NCBI RefSeq assembly: GCF_009674765.1
Contig: NZ_WKKF01000001.1
Span: 496,001-560,000 of the forward strand
Reading direction: 5' to 3'
Length of the DNA: 64,000 nucleotides
From: Metabacillus idriensis
GTDB taxonomy: Bacteria; Bacillota; Bacilli; Bacillales; Bacillaceae
Both the position numbers and the translations under genes were made by a program. The notes beneath the pieces were generated by a model, which did no database searches, was not told where the DNA came from, and was given only the letters and a program-made list of their open reading frames with translations. Below, one piece after another: positions 8,801 to 18,082 of this stretch. Positions within the stretch are counted from its first letter, which is position 1. Every line of letters begins with the position of its first letter.

Positions 8801-9077
8801 GATGTGGCTCCTCTATTATATTGGTGTACAACATAGTAGATGTACCCAAAAACTATAATGAAATAACCTCTTGAAAGCGGATTTTAAAAAAATATTCAAA
8901 AATCTTTGCCGGTAAAGTAGGATAGAAGTAAGAGAATGGAAAAAAAGGCATCCATTCTAATTATCGGATAGCCTACAAATTACTTAACATTCTCAGCTGT
9001 ATAGCCTGAAATTTATCGTGGAGGGGAAGTCCAATGTAAGAATCTGCCCTATATATAAAGAAAGAGGGGTAGTTTAC

Positions 9078-10297
9078 ATGAAAAATAAATCGTTTCGCTT
9101 TCTTTGGCTCGGTCAATCAATAGCCGGTGGCGGAGATGTTTTTTACATAGTCGGTCTGATTACACTGCTTTACTTTTATACAGGTTCTGCCGTCATAATA
9201 GCGGCTGTTCCTTTTACTGTCACAATGGGGCGCTTCATCAGCGGGTTTTTAGCCCCGATCCTGATTGATAAATATTCGCTTAAAACATTGCTTGTTATTT
9301 CGCAGTCGGGAAAGACGGGAATCCTCTTCATGCTGGCGCTGTTTAATGAGTTCACTGGACAATCAGGGCCTGTATATCTGCTTTTTATTTTCGTATTTGC
9401 CATCTCTTTTCTGGATGGGTGGGCAGCTCCAGCTGTAAGCGCAATGCTGCCGCGATTGGTTCCGTCAAATGAACTTGTGAAAGCAAACAGCCTGGTTTCT
9501 ATTTTGGATCAGTCTGTTCAGCTTGGAGGCTGGGCAATAGGAGGAATACTGGCTGCTTCAATTGGGGGAAGCAATGTTATCTGGATGACATGTGCATTAT
9601 TCGTCATCTCAACCATCATGATGATGCAAATTAAAGAGCTCCATCCTGCTGTAGACCACAGCGAACCTGCAAAAAGGAAATGGATCTCCTTAAAAGAAGG
9701 CTGGATCTTCATTTGGAAAAATCCATCCCTAAAAACGCTCACCATTATTGCTTTTATTGAATCCATTGCCTTTGTCGTCTGGATAGCAGCGATTATCTAT
9801 ATCTATGTTAAAGAACAGCTGCAGATGGAAGAGGAATGGTGGGGCTATATCAATGCAAGTTTTTTTATTGGGTTGATCCTCGGCGGATTCATTGGTATAA
9901 AAGCATCTGCTTTTATACGTGGAAAACTCAGCAGCATCATTATGGCTGCAGGATTTGGGTTGAGCCTTTGTACTTTTCTTTTGGGTTCACGACCATACCA
10001 ATGCTTGCTCTTTTCCTCTCCTTTGCCTTCGGAGTGCTGGAACAGCTGAAGTCCATAGCTATGCAGACCCTGCTGCAAAGCAATGCATCAGCTGATCAAC
10101 TTCCAAAGGTTTATGCAGCACAGGGTGCCATGCTTTCTTTAACATTCGGACTCGCATCCCTGCTCTTTGGCTATTGGACAGAGCAGACAAATGTCCAGAC
10201 TGTATTTGCAGTGTCAGCATTATTTCTCCTCGGTTCAGCTGTGTTTGCTTTTAGAAGACGGCTGGAATTGAGACTAAGAACTAAAACTGTTAATTAA
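9078..10297 (+). pseudogene. MFS transporter, interrupted by a frameshift
   Basis: The first 324 codons from ATG 9078 (preceded by AGAGGGG) encode a major-facilitator protein (FRFLWLGQSIAGGGDVFYIV). At about 9975-10000 the frame is lost. The remaining C-terminal half (IPMLALFLSFAFGVLEQLKS to FRRRLELRLRTKTVN) continues in another frame to 10297. Together they give one ordinary transporter of about 405 residues, so a single-base loss is the simplest explanation. It could be a genuine inactivation or a sequencing error; rereading the site would settle it. The left frame by itself ends at 10049 in residues that look non-natural. Confidence 0.85.
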
Positions 10298-10305
10298 TAA
10301 AAAGA

Positions 10306-10335
10306 ATCCGGTGCAGGTCTGTGCCGGTTTCTTTG
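10306..10335 (+). terminator. Terminator after the MFS gene
   Basis: Hairpin CCGGTGC / GTGCCGG followed by TTTCTTT, right after the stop at 10297. Confidence 0.65.
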
Positions 10336-10429
10336 CGTATACATCACAATTGTTATATAACACCTTCTCTCAGATATGCTATAATGATTTTGAAAATAAT
10401 TGAATATTTAAACTAAAGGGGATGGGAAA

Positions 10430-12019
10430 ATGAAGGTGCCTTTGCTGCTGCCTCAGTTTTTGGATCGGGCTGTGAAGCTATACAGGAATAAAACAGCTGT
10501 GATTGATGAGTTAAAAGAATTTACATATGCAGAAGTAAATGAAAGAGTGAATCAGCTTTCACGGGGGCTAATGGATTTAGGGATTGAAAAAGGGGACCGA
10601 GTTGCTTATCTTGCACCAAACTCATCTGAAATGTACGAGGGATTTTATGGCGTTCTTCAGCTTGGAGCGGTTATCGTTCCGCTGAATACGAGGCTGATTC
10701 CAGAAGATTATGTCTATATCTTAAATCACAGTGAAACGAAAGTATTATTTGTTGATCATGAGCTTTATGCACAAATTGAGCCTGTCGCAGATCAATTAAG
10801 AACGATTCAAACAATTATTGTCCACGGTCTTGAAATCAGCGGAGATGGTCCGATCGCTTATGAGCAATGGCTGAGTCAATATGAAAAAGATGAAATTGTA
10901 CGACCTGAAATGGAGGAGGATGATTTGGCCACTCTCCTTTATACGAGCGGAACGACCGGCAAGCCTAAAGGGGTTATGCTGACCCACCGGAGCAACTATT
11001 TGCATGCGCTTGCATCCATGCATCATCTTCGGGTTTCAGACCGTGATATTCTTCTTCACGTGCTGCCGATGTTCCATGTGAATGGATGGGGTTCTCCATT
11101 TTATTACACCGCAAATGGCGCAACACAGGTCTGTCTTCGAAAAGTGCAGCCGGCTGATATTTTCAGAAAGATCAATGACTATGGCGTGACTGTCATGCAC
11201 ATGGCTCCAACGGTTTTAAACAGTCTTCTGCAATACGCGGAAGTGAACGGCTGTTCGAAGCAGCCGCAGGATATTCGAATTGTAATTGCTGGCTCTGCCC
11301 CGCCTCCTGCATTTGTGAAGCGGGTGGAAGAGGAATTGAAGTGGGAGTTTATCCAAGTCTATGGCATGACAGAAGCATCTCCCCTCATTACAACATCCAT
11401 CATCCGTGATACACAGCAGTATCTTCAGCCTGAGGAAAAATATCGCTTAAAAGCAAAAGCTGGCTATCCGTTCATTGGAAGCGACGTAAGAGTTTTTAAT
11501 GAACTTGGAGAGGAAGTTAAGCACAACAGTCAGGAAATCGGAGAAATTGCTGTGCGTGGAAACGGCGTAATGGAAGGCTATTGGAACAACCAGGAAGGAT
11601 CAGATGAAGTCATTCGCGGCGGCTGGTACTATACAGGGGACATGGCTGTTGTGGATGAGGATGGAAACATTGAAATTGCTGATCGGAAAAAAGATATTAT
11701 TATCAGCGGAGGAGAAAACATCTCTTCAATTGAAGTGGAAGGCGTACTGTACGATCATCCTGCCGTGCAGGAGGTCGCTGTCATTTCTGTGCCGCATGAA
11801 AAATGGGGAGAAACGCCGCAGGCTATAGTTGTCATAAAAGACGGACTGCTGACAAGCGAAGAAGAACTGATCGCCTTCGCGCGCAGCAAGCTTGCTCATT
11901 TTAAAGCGCCGACGAAAGTGATCTTTACAGATGAGCTGCCTAAAACGGCTTCAGGCAAAATTCAAAAAGTTCATCTGCGGAAGGAATTCTGGAAGGAAAA
12001 AGAGAAGTTTGTAAACTGA
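10430..12019 (+). CDS. Acyl-CoA synthetase (AMP-forming, fatty-acid type)
   Basis: A 529-residue ANL-superfamily adenylating enzyme with all the core motifs: TSGTTGKPKGVMLTH (P-loop, about residue 171), YGMTEASP, YYTGDMAVVDEDGNIEIADR, KKDIIISGGENIS and the C-terminal catalytic lysine in PKTASGKIQK. It activates a carboxylic acid with ATP and transfers it to CoA; length and motif style suit medium/long-chain fatty acids. ATG is preceded by AAAGGGGATGG. A TATAAT with an upstream TG (10380-10385) could serve as an extended -10. A good terminator follows. Confidence 0.93.
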   Translation: MKVPLLLPQFLDRAVKLYRNKTAVIDELKEFTYAEVNERVNQLSRGLMDLGIEKGDRVAYLAPNSSEMYEGFYGVLQLGAVIVPLNTRLIPEDYVYILNHSETKVLFVDHELYAQIEPVADQLRTIQTIIVHGLEISGDGPIAYEQWLSQYEKDEIVRPEMEEDDLATLLYTSGTTGKPKGVMLTHRSNYLHALASMHHLRVSDRDILLHVLPMFHVNGWGSPFYYTANGATQVCLRKVQPADIFRKINDYGVTVMHMAPTVLNSLLQYAEVNGCSKQPQDIRIVIAGSAPPPAFVKRVEEELKWEFIQVYGMTEASPLITTSIIRDTQQYLQPEEKYRLKAKAGYPFIGSDVRVFNELGEEVKHNSQEIGEIAVRGNGVMEGYWNNQEGSDEVIRGGWYYTGDMAVVDEDGNIEIADRKKDIIISGGENISSIEVEGVLYDHPAVQEVAVISVPHEKWGETPQAIVVIKDGLLTSEEELIAFARSKLAHFKAPTKVIFTDELPKTASGKIQKVHLRKEFWKEKEKFVN

Positions 12020-12037
12020 CAAATAGCTTCAAATGGA

Positions 12038-12065
12038 GACCAGGGGGGACCTGGTTCTTTTTTAG
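12038..12065 (+). terminator. Terminator after the acyl-CoA synthetase gene
   Basis: ACCAGG / CCTGGT hairpin with a GGGGA loop followed by TCTTTTTT. The next gene starts only 20 bases later. Confidence 0.8.
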
Positions 12066-12084
12066 GGGGAAAAAGGGGTGGAAA

Positions 12085-12723
12085 ATGTTTACAATCCTAT
12101 TATTTATGTGTGTTTTTGCATCTGCTGCGTCTTACATGGCAGCTATTTATTATAAAAAAGAAACATGGATTTATGTGCTGAAACCAGGAACGATGCTTTT
12201 GATCATTGGAATAGCCTGTATGAATCTGAATGGCGCCGGAGTGTTTGGCATCCTGGTTGTCTGCGGATTACTCTTTTCCCTTGCCGGCGATGTCTTTCTC
12301 ATGCTGCCTGCTGATCGTTTTTTGCAGGGGTTAATTACTTTTTTTATAGCGCATGTCCTATACACTGCGGCTTTTATCTTTGAATGGGGTGATGTTGAGA
12401 GTCATTCCCTAATATGGGTTGTGTTGATTCTGATTGCGTTCCTCTTTTTCCGCCTGCTTTTTAAAGGAGTAAAAGAAAAAGGCGGGACTGCTATGATCGC
12501 AGCTGTTTCACTTTATATAACGGTCATTACCATGATGACCGGAATGTCTTTTATCAGCGGACAAGTTCTGATCATCGCAGCAGCATTATTCTTTTACCTA
12601 TCAGATGCAGTGCTCGCTTGGGACCGGTTCAGGCGTTCTTTAAAATACAGGGACTATATGGTGATGAGCACTTATTTTCTGGCACAGCTGCTATTTGCTG
12701 TCAGTGTCTATCTTTTTAACTAA
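12085..12723 (+). CDS. Lysoplasmalogenase, YhhN/TMEM86 family
   Basis: A 212-residue protein with about eight membrane helices. The family pattern is present: YVLKPGTMLLII, then LFSLAGDVFLMLP, then FIAHVLYTAAF, and near the end FYLSDAVLAWDRF. The conserved Asp residues in GDVFLM and SDAVLA lie in the membrane core and are proposed catalytic. YhhN proteins hydrolyse lysoplasmalogen or related vinyl-ether lipids; in a Bacillus the true substrate is uncertain. AAGGGGTGG precedes the ATG. Its stop overlaps the SD of the next gene, so the two form an operon. Confidence 0.88.
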   Translation: MFTILLFMCVFASAASYMAAIYYKKETWIYVLKPGTMLLIIGIACMNLNGAGVFGILVVCGLLFSLAGDVFLMLPADRFLQGLITFFIAHVLYTAAFIFEWGDVESHSLIWVVLILIAFLFFRLLFKGVKEKGGTAMIAAVSLYITVITMMTGMSFISGQVLIIAAALFFYLSDAVLAWDRFRRSLKYRDYMVMSTYFLAQLLFAVSVYLFN

Positions 12724-12738
12724 GGAGAGGTGATAGAA

Positions 12739-13479
12739 ATGAAAGCATCAGATGAAATCCTGTCAGTATGGAAGAAATTTGATGAATTTCCGATGGAAAC
12801 CTTCACTAAGGCATGGTATTACGTAAAATCTGGTTCAAAAAAACAGAGAGAGCTTTCGTTAATGAAAGAACACAAGGATCAGTATGGCATAACAGGCAAT
12901 TGTTTTGATTTATCGATCTGGCTGCTGGATGAGTTTGCAAAAGCAGGAATCGATGCTTACCCGATTGGAGAAGATCACGCAGCTGTCATAGCGCTGGATG
13001 AAAGGGGCAGAAGGTATTTGTGCGACTTAGGAGATCAGTGGCTGAATCCGATATTGATAGATAAAGCAGAGGATTTCATGACGGATAAACTAAGCGGATT
13101 TTTTCCTGCTGCAGAAATAAAGGTGGAACCGAGCGGTAATGATGTGAAGGTTACTTATTATCGTCAGAATGGAAAGTCGTCCGCACAAATCTATCAGACT
13201 GCGCCTATTGAAAGAACGCTGTTTCTGGCAGCTGCCGAACAATCTCAAAATATAATCAAGCGGGAGCCGCTTTTAGAAAAAAGAATCCGACTTGGGGAAG
13301 AAACAGCGCATTGGGAATTTTATAATTGGAAAAGCTTCTTAAGCACCAACAGCGGATTGTATGACGATCCGGATGCAGAGAGCTTAGAAGAATGGGCTGA
13401 TCGTATTCATCAGAAAACGGCGTTTGATCGAGCTTTCCTCTTGGAGACGTTGATGATTTATAAAAAGATGAGAAGATAG
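12739..13479 (+). CDS. Putative NAT/transglutaminase-like thiol enzyme
   Basis: A 246-residue soluble protein I do not recognise by name. It has a spaced Cys-His-Asp set: GNCFDLSIWLL (Cys about residue 55), DHAAVIAL (His) and YLCDLGDQWLNP (Asp). This is the order and spacing used by arylamine N-acetyltransferases and transglutaminase-like cysteine enzymes. The C-terminal third is highly charged. ATG at 12739 follows AGGAGAGGTG; a GTG at 12730 is an alternative. It sits between a lysoplasmalogenase and a Nudix gene, which gives no strong hint. The catalytic assignment is inference. Confidence 0.55.
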   Translation: MKASDEILSVWKKFDEFPMETFTKAWYYVKSGSKKQRELSLMKEHKDQYGITGNCFDLSIWLLDEFAKAGIDAYPIGEDHAAVIALDERGRRYLCDLGDQWLNPILIDKAEDFMTDKLSGFFPAAEIKVEPSGNDVKVTYYRQNGKSSAQIYQTAPIERTLFLAAAEQSQNIIKREPLLEKRIRLGEETAHWEFYNWKSFLSTNSGLYDDPDAESLEEWADRIHQKTAFDRAFLLETLMIYKKMRR

Positions 13480-13518
13480 TTGAAGCAATGAAAGAATTGA
13501 ATGAGAGGTCTGTAAAAG

Positions 13519-14148
13519 ATGGAATATGAATTATTGCGTATTTTTGATGAAAATCACAATCCAATTGGAAAAGCATCCCGGTCTGATGTTCATAAAACAG
13601 GCTACTGGCATGAAACGTTTCACTGCTGGTTTGCCGGAATAGAAAACGGCAGGGTCTACCTCTATTTCCAGCTGCGGAGCAAAGAGAAAAAGGATTATCC
13701 AAATCTATTTGATATAACCGCTGCAGGTCATATACTGGCTAATGAAACGATTGAGGATGGAACACGGGAAGTAGAAGAAGAAATCGGCATTCAGGTTTCC
13801 TTCTCAGAGCTGGTCCTGCTGGATGTCATTAAGTATTGCGTATCTCAAACAGACCTAATCGATAATGAAATTGCCCATGTGTTTTTCTATCCATACAATC
13901 AGTCATTTGAGGCGTTCACCTTGCAAAAAGAAGAAGTATCCGGAATGGTTCGGGCAGATTTACATTCATTTAGAGAGCTTATTTCAGGCAGAAGAAGCAG
14001 TCTTCTTGTGGAAGGTTTTGAGGTTGACCATGATGAAACTATAAGAATTATACAAACGGAAGTAGATAAAACGAGATTCGTACCTCATGAAGATGCTTAT
14101 TATGTGAGAGTTTTAGAATTGATTGAAGAGAAGATGAATAGAAAATAG
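13519..14148 (+). CDS. Nudix hydrolase (isopentenyl-isomerase-like subgroup)
   Basis: A 209-residue protein with a complete Nudix box, G-x5-E-x7-REVEEEIGI, beginning at GHILANETIEDGTREVEEEI. The N-terminus (ELLRIFDENHNPIGKASRSDVHKTGYWHETFHCWF) resembles the IDI-like Nudix proteins common in Bacillus. It would cleave a nucleoside diphosphate linked to X with Mg2+; the substrate is not predictable. GAGAGG lies 10 bases before the ATG. It is 39 bases after the preceding gene and could be co-transcribed. Confidence 0.9.
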   Translation: MEYELLRIFDENHNPIGKASRSDVHKTGYWHETFHCWFAGIENGRVYLYFQLRSKEKKDYPNLFDITAAGHILANETIEDGTREVEEEIGIQVSFSELVLLDVIKYCVSQTDLIDNEIAHVFFYPYNQSFEAFTLQKEEVSGMVRADLHSFRELISGRRSSLLVEGFEVDHDETIRIIQTEVDKTRFVPHEDAYYVRVLELIEEKMNRK

Positions 14149-14224
14149 AGGCAAAAATAATTTATTGTTTTCTGAAACCTTTTCTTTAAATCTATCGTAT
14201 TTACTTATAAGAGGGGAAAACAAT

Positions 14225-14425
14225 ATGCTTCCATTTTGGGTCATGCTTTTAACATTATTAGTACCTGCAATTATCTTGTTTTATTTTGGAAAAAAAGTGA
14301 TGAATCAGGTTTATGATCTGAAGCCAATTATCTGTCATGTATGCGGGCGCAACATATCTCAGACAGGGAATTTGGTGAATGCATCTTTGACAGTAACATG
14401 CGGCGGCTGCGGGACGAGGCAGTAA
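14225..14425 (+). CDS. Small membrane protein with C-terminal zinc ribbon
   Basis: A 66-residue protein: one membrane helix (MLPFWVMLLTLLVPAIILFYFG) followed by two CxxC knuckles, CHVCG and CGGCG, 24 residues apart, which should bind one zinc ion. The frame is open 20 codons upstream, but AGAGGGG lies 9 bases before the ATG at 14225. A terminator follows immediately. No family name is certain; small zinc-ribbon membrane proteins of this sort are common in Bacillaceae and uncharacterised. Confidence 0.7.
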   Translation: MLPFWVMLLTLLVPAIILFYFGKKVMNQVYDLKPIICHVCGRNISQTGNLVNASLTVTCGGCGTRQ

Positions 14426-14451
14426 GCTTATTTGTATAGCAAGTACATAAC

Positions 14452-14476
14452 GACTGCAATCAGCAGTCTTTTTTTT
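14452..14476 (+). terminator. Terminator between zinc-ribbon and SEDS genes
   Basis: GACTGC-AATCA-GCAGTC followed by eight or nine T residues. Confidence 0.85.
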
Positions 14477-14508
14477 AGCTTATACAGTCTTGAAAGGAAT
14501 TGTGAAAA

Positions 14509-15666
14509 ATGGAGAAAAACGAACATCCATTTGACTTTAGTCTGGTTTTCATTGTGTTTTTATTTTCGATCATCAGTTTTTTGTCCATCAGCACAGCACA
14601 AGAGTTTGGACAATATAATCGGAATTTTCTAGGGATGCAGATTGCCTGGTATATCGTAGGCTGTGGAATAATAGTAGCAGTCATGTATTTTGATATGGAG
14701 CAAATTGAGAGAATTGGGTGGTTTGCCTATGGATTTGCGATGCTGCTGCTCATCTTTCTTATTCTGGCGCCTGATTCGATTGCAAGGCCTGTAAATGGAG
14801 CAAAAAGCTGGTTTCAAATACCCGGAATCGGCTCGCTGCAGCCATCTGAACTTTCCAAAATCGCCCTCATTCTTACACTCAGTCATCTTATATCAAAGCA
14901 TCATGAACTATATGAATTTAGAGATTTGAAATCAGATTTTTTCCTGTTGACCAAAATGGGGCTGGCCACATTTGCTCTGATTGCGATCATTATGCAGCAG
15001 CCTGATTTAGGGACGTCACTTGTGCTCATTGCTATCTTCAGCGGACTGATTTTAGTTTCGGGCATTTCATGGAAAGTGATTGTGCCAATCTTTCTTTTCA
15101 TGAGCTCGGTTGGAGGTCTGCTTATTTACCTCATTGTGTTTCAGCCGGATGTTCTCAGTGTCATCGGGGTCAAGCAATATCAGCTGGGGAGAATTTACGC
15201 GTGGCTAAGTCCGGAAGAATTCAAAGAAGGGGACGGGTACCACCTCTATCAATCCATGCTGGCGATAGGATCTGGCTTAATTACGGGAAAAGAAGCAGCC
15301 TTAGGAAATGTCCATTTACCGGAGGGGCATACTGATTTCATTTTCAGCGTAATTGGAGAAAAATACGGTTTTGTCGGAGCGAGCTTTGTCATCAGTCTGT
15401 ATTTTCTTTTGATCTATCGAATTATCAGTCTTTCACTTGATGTAAAGGACCCATTTTCTTCTTACATATGTACAGGAGTAATCTCTATGATTGCTTTCCA
15501 CGTATTTCAAAATGCAGGAATGACAATTGGATTGCTGCCTATCACTGGAATTCCTCTTCCATTCATTAGCTATGGAGGCAGTTCAATGATCAGCAACATG
15601 CTTGCGCTGGGGCTTGTATTCAGTATCAGCTTTAGGAATAAGAAGTATTTTTTTGATCGTGAATGA
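14509..15666 (+). CDS. SEDS-family protein (FtsW/RodA type), copy 2
   Basis: A 385-residue polytopic protein with the SEDS active-site motif LPEGHTDFIFSVIGEKYG, QQPDLGTSLVLIAIF and FISYGGSSMISNMLALG. The catalytic Asp in HTDF is present. The segment ARPVNGAKSWFQIPGIGSLQ is RodA-like. ATG 14509 is preceded by GAAAGGAATTGTGAAAA. As with the copy at 7631, no class B PBP is adjacent. Two orphan SEDS genes so close together are unusual; they are clearly diverged from each other and not a recent duplication. Confidence 0.9.
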   Translation: MEKNEHPFDFSLVFIVFLFSIISFLSISTAQEFGQYNRNFLGMQIAWYIVGCGIIVAVMYFDMEQIERIGWFAYGFAMLLLIFLILAPDSIARPVNGAKSWFQIPGIGSLQPSELSKIALILTLSHLISKHHELYEFRDLKSDFFLLTKMGLATFALIAIIMQQPDLGTSLVLIAIFSGLILVSGISWKVIVPIFLFMSSVGGLLIYLIVFQPDVLSVIGVKQYQLGRIYAWLSPEEFKEGDGYHLYQSMLAIGSGLITGKEAALGNVHLPEGHTDFIFSVIGEKYGFVGASFVISLYFLLIYRIISLSLDVKDPFSSYICTGVISMIAFHVFQNAGMTIGLLPITGIPLPFISYGGSSMISNMLALGLVFSISFRNKKYFFDRE

Positions 15667-15822
15667 AAAAAATTCTTGGCTAACTTGGAGGAATTATTTT
15701 GTATTCTTTTAAATCTGGAAGATGTCACACCTCTTAAAAGATAATTCTTTCGTTCAAAAGAAGGATAGTCAGACCTTTGCACAGAAGTCTAAAAGCTTAA
15801 GTTAAATCCAGATAAGGAATGA

Positions 15823-16758
15823 ATGGCTTTGAATAAACGGAACCCTTATTTTCTTCTAGTTCTTGCGACGATTTTATGGGGAGGGAATTTTGTCATCGGC
15901 CGTGCGGCAACGGACAGCATGCCGCCATTTACCCTCTCCGTGCTCAGGTGGTGTACAGCTTTCATCATCTTTCTGCCATTTGCGTGGCCACACTTGAAAA
16001 AAGAGCATGCCCTGTTAAAAAAGAACTGGCACATCCTGATTCTGATGTCTATAACAGGTATTGCGGGCTTTAACAGCCTTCTTTATCTTGCGCTGCATTA
16101 TACAACATCCATTAATGCTTCGTTAGTGAATACGTCAACTCCAATCATGATTTATATTCTCTCCTTTTTCATTCTAAGAGAGAGCTTGAACAGAAATCAG
16201 ATGATCGGAACCGTTCTTTCACTTGCAGGGCTAATTTTTATTCTTTCAAAAGGATCGCTTGCTGTTCTTGTCAATTTCTCGTTTGATTCTGGTGATTTTA
16301 TTGTACTTGCCGCTGTAGTCTGCTGGAGCATTTATTCGATACTAATAAAGCGGTATACAGGGATTTTGCCCGGATACAGCACATTTCTCGTTTGTATGGC
16401 TGTCGGAATTCTCGTTCTGTCTCCGCTGGCCTATTACGAGACTTTCATTTTAAAGATCCCAGTTGTTTGGTCAACTTCTGCGATTTTCACCATTTTTTAT
16501 ACTGGGGTATTTGCATCGATTGTTGCATTTATCTCCTGGAATACGGCTGTAGTTAAAGTTGGTGCAAATAAAGCGGGAATTTTCCTGAACTTAATTCCTG
16601 TCTTTGCCGTCATCTTTGCTGTTTTATTTATTGGTGAAACATTAATGTGGTATCAGCTTGCAGGGGGCCTATCTGTCATAGCGGGGGTCTACTTGTCTGC
16701 AAGACCTATTCCAGCTGAACAAAAGTCAATTTTAAGAGATAAGGAGTTTTATAGTTAA
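15823..16758 (+). CDS. EamA/DMT-family transporter
   Basis: A 311-residue protein with ten membrane segments in two homologous halves. The first half has ILWGGNFVIGRAATDSMPPF, and LRW lies at the expected place; the second half begins DFIVLAAVVCWSIYSILIKR. The two EamA repeats are typical of drug/metabolite exporters. AAGGA precedes the ATG by four bases; the TTG at 15829 is spaced better and may be the real start. Its 3' end contains the AAGGAG that would serve the next, probably broken, gene. Substrate unknown. Confidence 0.88.
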   Translation: MALNKRNPYFLLVLATILWGGNFVIGRAATDSMPPFTLSVLRWCTAFIIFLPFAWPHLKKEHALLKKNWHILILMSITGIAGFNSLLYLALHYTTSINASLVNTSTPIMIYILSFFILRESLNRNQMIGTVLSLAGLIFILSKGSLAVLVNFSFDSGDFIVLAAVVCWSIYSILIKRYTGILPGYSTFLVCMAVGILVLSPLAYYETFILKIPVVWSTSAIFTIFYTGVFASIVAFISWNTAVVKVGANKAGIFLNLIPVFAVIFAVLFIGETLMWYQLAGGLSVIAGVYLSARPIPAEQKSILRDKEFYS

Positions 16759-17132
16759 AAAAATAAGCCGTTTTTTTCTCGGTTTGGCACAGCTGATCTT
16801 TCTATTCGTCCTCCTTGCAGGCATCATTTTTTCTGGTTTTATGATTTATGATTCCATTCTGGGCGGTGTACATAGTAATGCTTCTATTTTGCATGTATTT
16901 TTTAGGCATGCTTATGGAGAAAAACAACTTCGATGGGGGAGCTGGAGAGGATTTCATTGCTCTTTCCGTTTTTATTCTTTTTGTCCTGTTGGGAGGGCTT
17001 GTTTACCACGGTATAAACGCAATTTCAAAGCATGTCTATTGGTTCTTTTTTCCTCATCGAAAACCCGCTGCGCCTGCAAAAGTCAGAAAGAGCGGGACTA
17101 TGTCATATAAGAAGGCCAGGAAGAATAGGTGA
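16754..17132 (+). pseudogene. Small membrane protein gene, probably frameshifted and without a start codon
   Basis: Two overlapping frames each look half right. The left frame (VKKISRFF, then LIFLFVLLAGIIFSGFMIYD) is a membrane helix. The right frame (YIVMLLFCMYFLGMLMEKNN, then FIALSVFILFVLLGGLVYHG, then a basic tail) holds two more. One extra base between about 16848 and 16890 would join them into a protein of about 125 residues. A perfect AAGGAG (16741-16746) lies 7 bases before codon GTT at 16754, where an ATG/GTG would be expected. Taken separately, neither frame has a proper ribosome site. I read it as a degraded gene. Confidence 0.55.
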
Positions 17133-17136
17133 AGCA

Positions 17137-17784
17137 TTAGACGTATAAAAATTTAAAGTAAATAAGCATGATACCTAAATCTGAAAGCATGTGACACAGA
17201 ATGGCAGGGACAAGTGAGCGGAAGCGATGACGAAAATACCCCCAAATCATTCCCGCCAGGAAGACAGGAATGACTGCAAGAAGATTGATTGGCCAGTTAA
17301 ACAGGAAGTTAAACGACAGCAGGTGATAAAGGCTGTAGAAAAAGGATGTAATCAGGATTGTATTTAAAACACTCAGTTTTTGCATCAGCTTAGCGTACAT
17401 AAATTCCCGCCAATAGTATTCTTCCAATAAAGGATTGACGATCAGCAGGATCAGAATAAGCCAGATGAGATGCCCGCCAGTAAAGTTCCAGTCTATTAAC
17501 TGCTGCTGAAGCTTTCCTGCATCAAAAAAAGAGTCAGAGAAAGCTGAAACGGTACCGAAGATCAGGATTAAAAAAAGGATTCCAGTAGCGAAACCTGTTA
17601 AGTCCCCTTTATTAGAGAATGCTTTGTTTTTATCAGATTGAAGGCTTTGTCGGATGCTTGAAGCTGAGAACAGCAGAAGCCAGCCGTAAAACAGAATAAA
17701 AGTTAAGGGGACACTGTTCATAGCGTGCAGTCCTAGAGCAATCATGATGGTCGGGCCAATAAGAAGCAGTATATATACTGGCAC
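17137..17784 (-). CDS. CPBP-family intramembrane metalloprotease
   Basis: A 215-residue membrane protein with the CPBP (CAAX protease/bacteriocin-processing) motifs in order: EEYYWREFM (motif 1), FFYSLYHLLSF (motif 2 His) and PAILCHMLSD (motif 3 His). These form the metal site of type II CAAX-like proteases. Bacterial members act in bacteriocin self-immunity or peptide processing, mostly without known substrates. It ends 5 bases from the end of the convergent broken gene. A second CPBP gene is at 35972 in an ABC operon; this one stands alone. Confidence 0.88.
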   Translation of the reverse strand: MPVYILLLIGPTIMIALGLHAMNSVPLTFILFYGWLLLFSASSIRQSLQSDKNKAFSNKGDLTGFATGILFLILIFGTVSAFSDSFFDAGKLQQQLIDWNFTGGHLIWLILILLIVNPLLEEYYWREFMYAKLMQKLSVLNTILITSFFYSLYHLLSFNFLFNWPINLLAVIPVFLAGMIWGYFRHRFRSLVPAILCHMLSDLGIMLIYFKFLYV

Positions 17785-18055
17785 ATTATCACCTCTTCCA
17801 ATTACGTTCCTCTTTTTCTTCTTCCATATTCAAATTTCCTGCATTTAAAACCTATTTTTTAAACTAAATACTGACAAGATAAACGAAAAATCTTCACCAT
17901 TCGACAAATTTCATATCTATTCTTGCAATGTTTTCTTATTTTATGGCTTCCGCTGTAAACAAGAGTCGATATTTTTGAATATCTTTCAGGTTCTATCTGG
18001 TGTAATATAAACATACTTCCTAGTTGCTAGTTTTTGGAGAGGGACCATCATCATC

Positions 18056-18082
18056 ATGAAATCTGCGGAGGGATCTGTATGA
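18056..18082 (+). CDS. Possible 8-codon leader overlapping the SigH-like gene
   Basis: ATG AAA TCT GCG GAG GGA TCT GTA TGA sits after GGAGAGGG (18036-18043) and stops inside an ATGA that also holds the start of the sigma factor gene. The overlap is the classical arrangement for translational coupling. Expression is unproven; the SD spacing of 12 is long. Confidence 0.35.
   Translation: MKSAEGSV

Noticed and set aside
14432-14632. 66-codon plus-strand frame at the start of the second SEDS gene
   Set aside because: Crosses a terminator and lies in the wrong frame of a clear SEDS gene.
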